From positions 1 to 10,000 of the forward strand of contig JAXCGZ010005336.1 in the NCBI GenBank assembly GCA_037179515.1: a stretch of DNA of 10,000 nt. Reading direction: 5' to 3'. The position numbers were made by a program, and so were the translations under genes. The notes beneath the pieces were generated by a model, which ran no database searches, was not told the origin of the DNA, and saw nothing but the letters and a program-made list of their open reading frames with translations. This DNA comes from Halocaridina rubra. Lineage: Eukaryota > Arthropoda > Malacostraca > Decapoda > Atyidae. Shown one piece after another: positions 7,625 to 10,000 of the stretch (within the stretch, counting starts at the first letter, position 1; each line of letters begins with the position of its first letter).

Positions 7625-7838
7625 AGCATTTAAGTTTGCGGTTTTAGCCCTCCTATCAGAGGCATCACCCCTGCTCTGGCGGGCGTCAGCCGGTGCAAGC
7701 CCCAACCCCCCACTGTGGTGTTCAATCACAGCAGTAACCTTCCCAGTAAACAGCTTAAACTCTCGGTCCTGAACGGGAACCGATCTGTCGACCTCGCGAA
7801 TGCGAGGCCAGCGGGTTACCACTGTACTAGCCAGAAGG
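7625..7838 (-). mobile_element. tRNA-derived SINE, family 1, copy 2
   Basis: Same head, body and orientation as 6542-6767: CTGGCTAGTACAGTGGTAAC, then GGTCGACAGATCGGTTCCCG in the B-box position, GAGAGTTTAAGCTGTTTACTG and the shared 26-base block at 7695-7720. The 3' part is diverged or rearranged (GCCCGCCAGAGCAGGGGTG where copy 1 has GTTCGGAGGAGCATC). The CTTTTA tail of copy 1 is not evident; the end near 7625 is estimated. Confidence 0.8.
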
Positions 7839-8091
7839 CTTCAGATGATTGGAACTTCAGAGACAACAGATTACAAAAGATTAGTTCTGACAAAATAACG
7901 AAATCGTGACATTATCACATAGGGTTATGTGCTTTACTAATTCGCGAGGTGCAGGTAATTTATTTCAATTTATGTTATTAATTTCTGTACATGGTTGGGG
8001 GGGGGTGCACGAAGGTTATCCATTTGCCACTAAATGCTTACTATTCAATGCAGATTTTGGGGACACTTATTTTCTTTTTCTTTTGTAAATG
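7839..8091. other. Interval without recognised gene; contains G9 run
   Basis: Nothing recognisable beyond nine consecutive G at 7997-8005. A 60-codon plus frame (7906-8088) crosses the G run and has no family features. Confidence 0.5.
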
Positions 8092-8165
8092 AGTGTTACA
8101 TCAGAACGGGAGAAGAAAATGCCCTCATCCGGCCTGGGAACGAAGAAACATAATGCAAAGAGAAA
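8092..8165 (+). repeat. Dispersed repeat, copy 2
   Basis: Plus-strand counterpart of 225-303 (minus). GTGTTACATCAGAACGGGAG aligns with GTGTAACACCGAGACAGGCA, followed by the shared GCCCTCATC, GGCCT.GG and ACGAAGAAA blocks. A plus frame of 89 codons starts at 8089, but after about 47 residues it runs into the CT tract, and since the first copy does not keep the same frame I do not call a gene. Confidence 0.55.
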
Positions 8166-8227
8166 TAGAGTTGGAGAGTGTCGTTACTTGTCAGATGTGA
8201 GGAATGATAAAATTTGTGTTGAAGTAA

Positions 8228-8230
<3 letters not shown>

Positions 8231-8316
<86 letters not shown>
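8231..8316 (+). repeat. (CT)n microsatellite, third tract
   Basis: CT repeat of 86 bp with one phase slip (CTCTTCTC near 8276). The flank GTAAAAG before it resembles the GTAAAAGT before the 6900 tract, a possible sign of shared origin but very short. Confidence 0.97.
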
Positions 8317-9187
<871 letters not shown>

Positions 9188-9189
9188 TT

Positions 9190-9384
9190 TGCTTTTCTCT
9201 CCTCCTCTTGTGAGGACAAGAATACTGCCTCCATGTTCTCCTACTTGTCGAAAAAGTTGATAAACTTCACCTTCATCTTATCCTCCCACGAAGAATCACT
9301 GCCATACTGGGGTAGAGAGACTCTGGTAGCAATCTTCAACAAGTTCCCTAGGAATGAGTGTGCGCTTTGACTCGGCAACCCCCC
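9190..9384 (-). other. Coding-like segment, possible exon or pseudogene
   Basis: Two antisense frames are open together here. Minus: 47 codons from 9384 to a TAG at 9243-9241 (including GNLLKIATRVSLPQYG and WEDKMKVKFINFFDK); the same frame continues past the TAG with ENMEAVFLSSQEEERKAKC into the CT tract. Plus: open from the CT tract to TGA at 9368-9370 (including MFSYLSKKLINF and FNKFPRNECAL; ATG at 9233). By hand count about 36 of 56 plus codons and 24 of the last 37 minus codons before the TAG end in G or C, far above the AT-rich surroundings; the third positions of the two frames coincide, so this cannot pick the strand. Purine-first codons favour minus slightly. The part above about 9361 overlaps dispersed-repeat copy C, so this may be the coding end of an unknown retroposon. 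No family recognised. Confidence 0.3.
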
Positions 9385-9400
9385 TTACAAGTTGAATGGA
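9361..9400 (+). repeat. Short dispersed element, copy C
   Basis: On the plus strand, GCGCTTTGACTCGGCAACCC then CCCTTACAAG is followed, after GTTGAATGGA, by a T8 run. The minus reading TTGTAAGG..GG..GCCGA.(T)C(A)AAG aligns with copy B (2928-2955) and with copy A (355-381). Shared cores followed on the same side by different simple tails suggest a common retroposon 3' end. Confidence 0.45.
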
Positions 9401-9460
9401 TTTTTTTTACTTATTACCACTTACAAATTCAAAATCAACACAGCTGTCACACCCTACTAG

Positions 9461-9777
9461 CACAATGGTTTTCAGCCTGTGGGCCTTGGCCCACTGATGG
9501 ATCATGGACAGTTCTCAGGGGGACCACTGATATCTTCTAAACTTAATTTCATGAATGAAACAAATGACAATGTGTAATTTGAGTTTTGATGACAATGCAC
9601 ATCATTTATTTACAGTAAATACAGGCCACTGCTCAATATCATAAATGAAAATGTAGAGTTAATAAATGGTTTATAAGGATTTTATTATCATCATTACACA
9701 ATTCTGAAGGGCAGTAAACCATGAGCATATTGGGATAAAAGTGGGCTATGGCTACCAAAAGGTTGAAAACCACTGTG
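9461..9777. mobile_element. hAT-like non-autonomous DNA transposon (MITE), 317 bp
   Basis: The ends are inverted copies: CACAATGGTTTTCAGCCT (9461-9478) and, reverse-complemented, CACAGTGGTTTTCAACCT (9777-9760), agreeing at 16 of 18 positions. The pattern CAN.GGTTNTCAACC is characteristic of hAT-superfamily termini. The 8-bp flanks CTACTAGC (9454-9461) and TAACTAGC (9778-9785) match at 6 of 8, fitting a decayed 8-bp hAT target duplication, although the left one overlaps the first TIR base. The interior encodes no transposase; the minus frame at 9639-9842 runs out of the element and is not a gene. It would have needed a transposase supplied elsewhere. Confidence 0.7.
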
Positions 9778-9785
9778 TAACTAGC

Positions 9786-9921
9786 ATAATTTTGTATTTG
9801 GTAAACTTGCCTGAAATTTTGATAAATTTCATAATTATTCATATGTCATATCTATAATAATATTATCCTTATGATATTGTTTCCATGTCACCAGCCTCTT
9901 AAGCAAGTAAGTGTTGCCGAC
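9786..9921. other. AT-rich interval without recognised content
   Basis: Short AT-rich stretch between the hAT-like element and the right-edge motif; no feature seen. Confidence 0.5.
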
Positions 9922-10000
9922 TTAAGGGGGGTTTACACGGTCAAACGGTTCGTCGAACGCGGTTCGACAGACAAGTGTTTGAAGTGATGTTCGAACGTGT
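9922..10000 (+). mobile_element. Possible transposon terminus at TTAA, cut by window edge
   Basis: TTAA (9922-9925) is followed by six G, then GTTTACACGGTC and a cluster of short CGAAC/GTTCG inverted motifs. TTAA is the target site of piggyBac-type elements, and a sharp change from AT-rich to GC-rich sequence occurs exactly there. The partner end lies outside the window, so this is only a suggestion. Confidence 0.25.

Overview
This is a non-coding, repeat-dense window of an animal nuclear genome. An arthropod fits best, and a decapod crustacean is my leading guess. The reasons are very long (CT)n tracts, a short (CCTAA)n run matching the arthropod telomere repeat TTAGG, several tRNA-derived SINE-like units, a decayed non-LTR retrotransposon and hAT-like short elements, all in AT-rich sequence. 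The species call is an inference. I see no intact host gene, no functional tRNA or rRNA, no CRISPR array and no bacterial-style operon. Most long open frames are shadows of repeats, including the Ser-Leu and Arg-Glu polymers produced by the CT tracts.

Layout. 1-1470: mostly featureless AT-rich DNA with copies of two dispersed repeats (225-303 and 316-381), a T19 run and a G-rich run. About 1470-5260: one badly decayed non-LTR retrotransposon (LINE) on the minus strand. Read from high to low coordinates it gives an ORF1 remnant (about 5260-5035), the start of the endonuclease (4930-4715), an interrupting block with a 62-bp tandem repeat (about 4240-4700), the rest of the endonuclease (about 4230-3830), a linker, the reverse transcriptase (about 3200-2145) and the C-terminal region (about 2060-1640). 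Stops and frameshifts break it throughout. A 137-bp insertion (2902-3038) with flanking 13-14 bp direct repeats sits inside the reverse transcriptase.

5775-7860: tRNA-like SINE units, all on the minus strand. There is one at 5775-5930, a related pair at 6542-6767 and 7625-7838, and an unrelated one at 7370-7557. Between them lie a 36-bp direct repeat pair (5977-6012 and 6340-6375), a CTCF-like motif (6072-6085), a (CCTAA)n run and a compound CT / TTTGAC / CT satellite (6900-7133). 7860-10000: two more CT tracts, a second copy of the 225-303 repeat in opposite orientation, a short coding-like segment next to the last CT tract (9190-9384), a 317-bp hAT-like non-autonomous element (9461-9777), and a possible transposon end entering at the right edge (9922-10000).

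Nothing here acts together as a pathway. The window records successive insertions and microsatellite growth. The most useful leads are the LINE reconstruction, the 137-bp nested insert whose core recurs at 316-381 and 9361-9400, the SINE pair, the hAT-like element and the coding-like segment beside the 9070-9183 CT tract.
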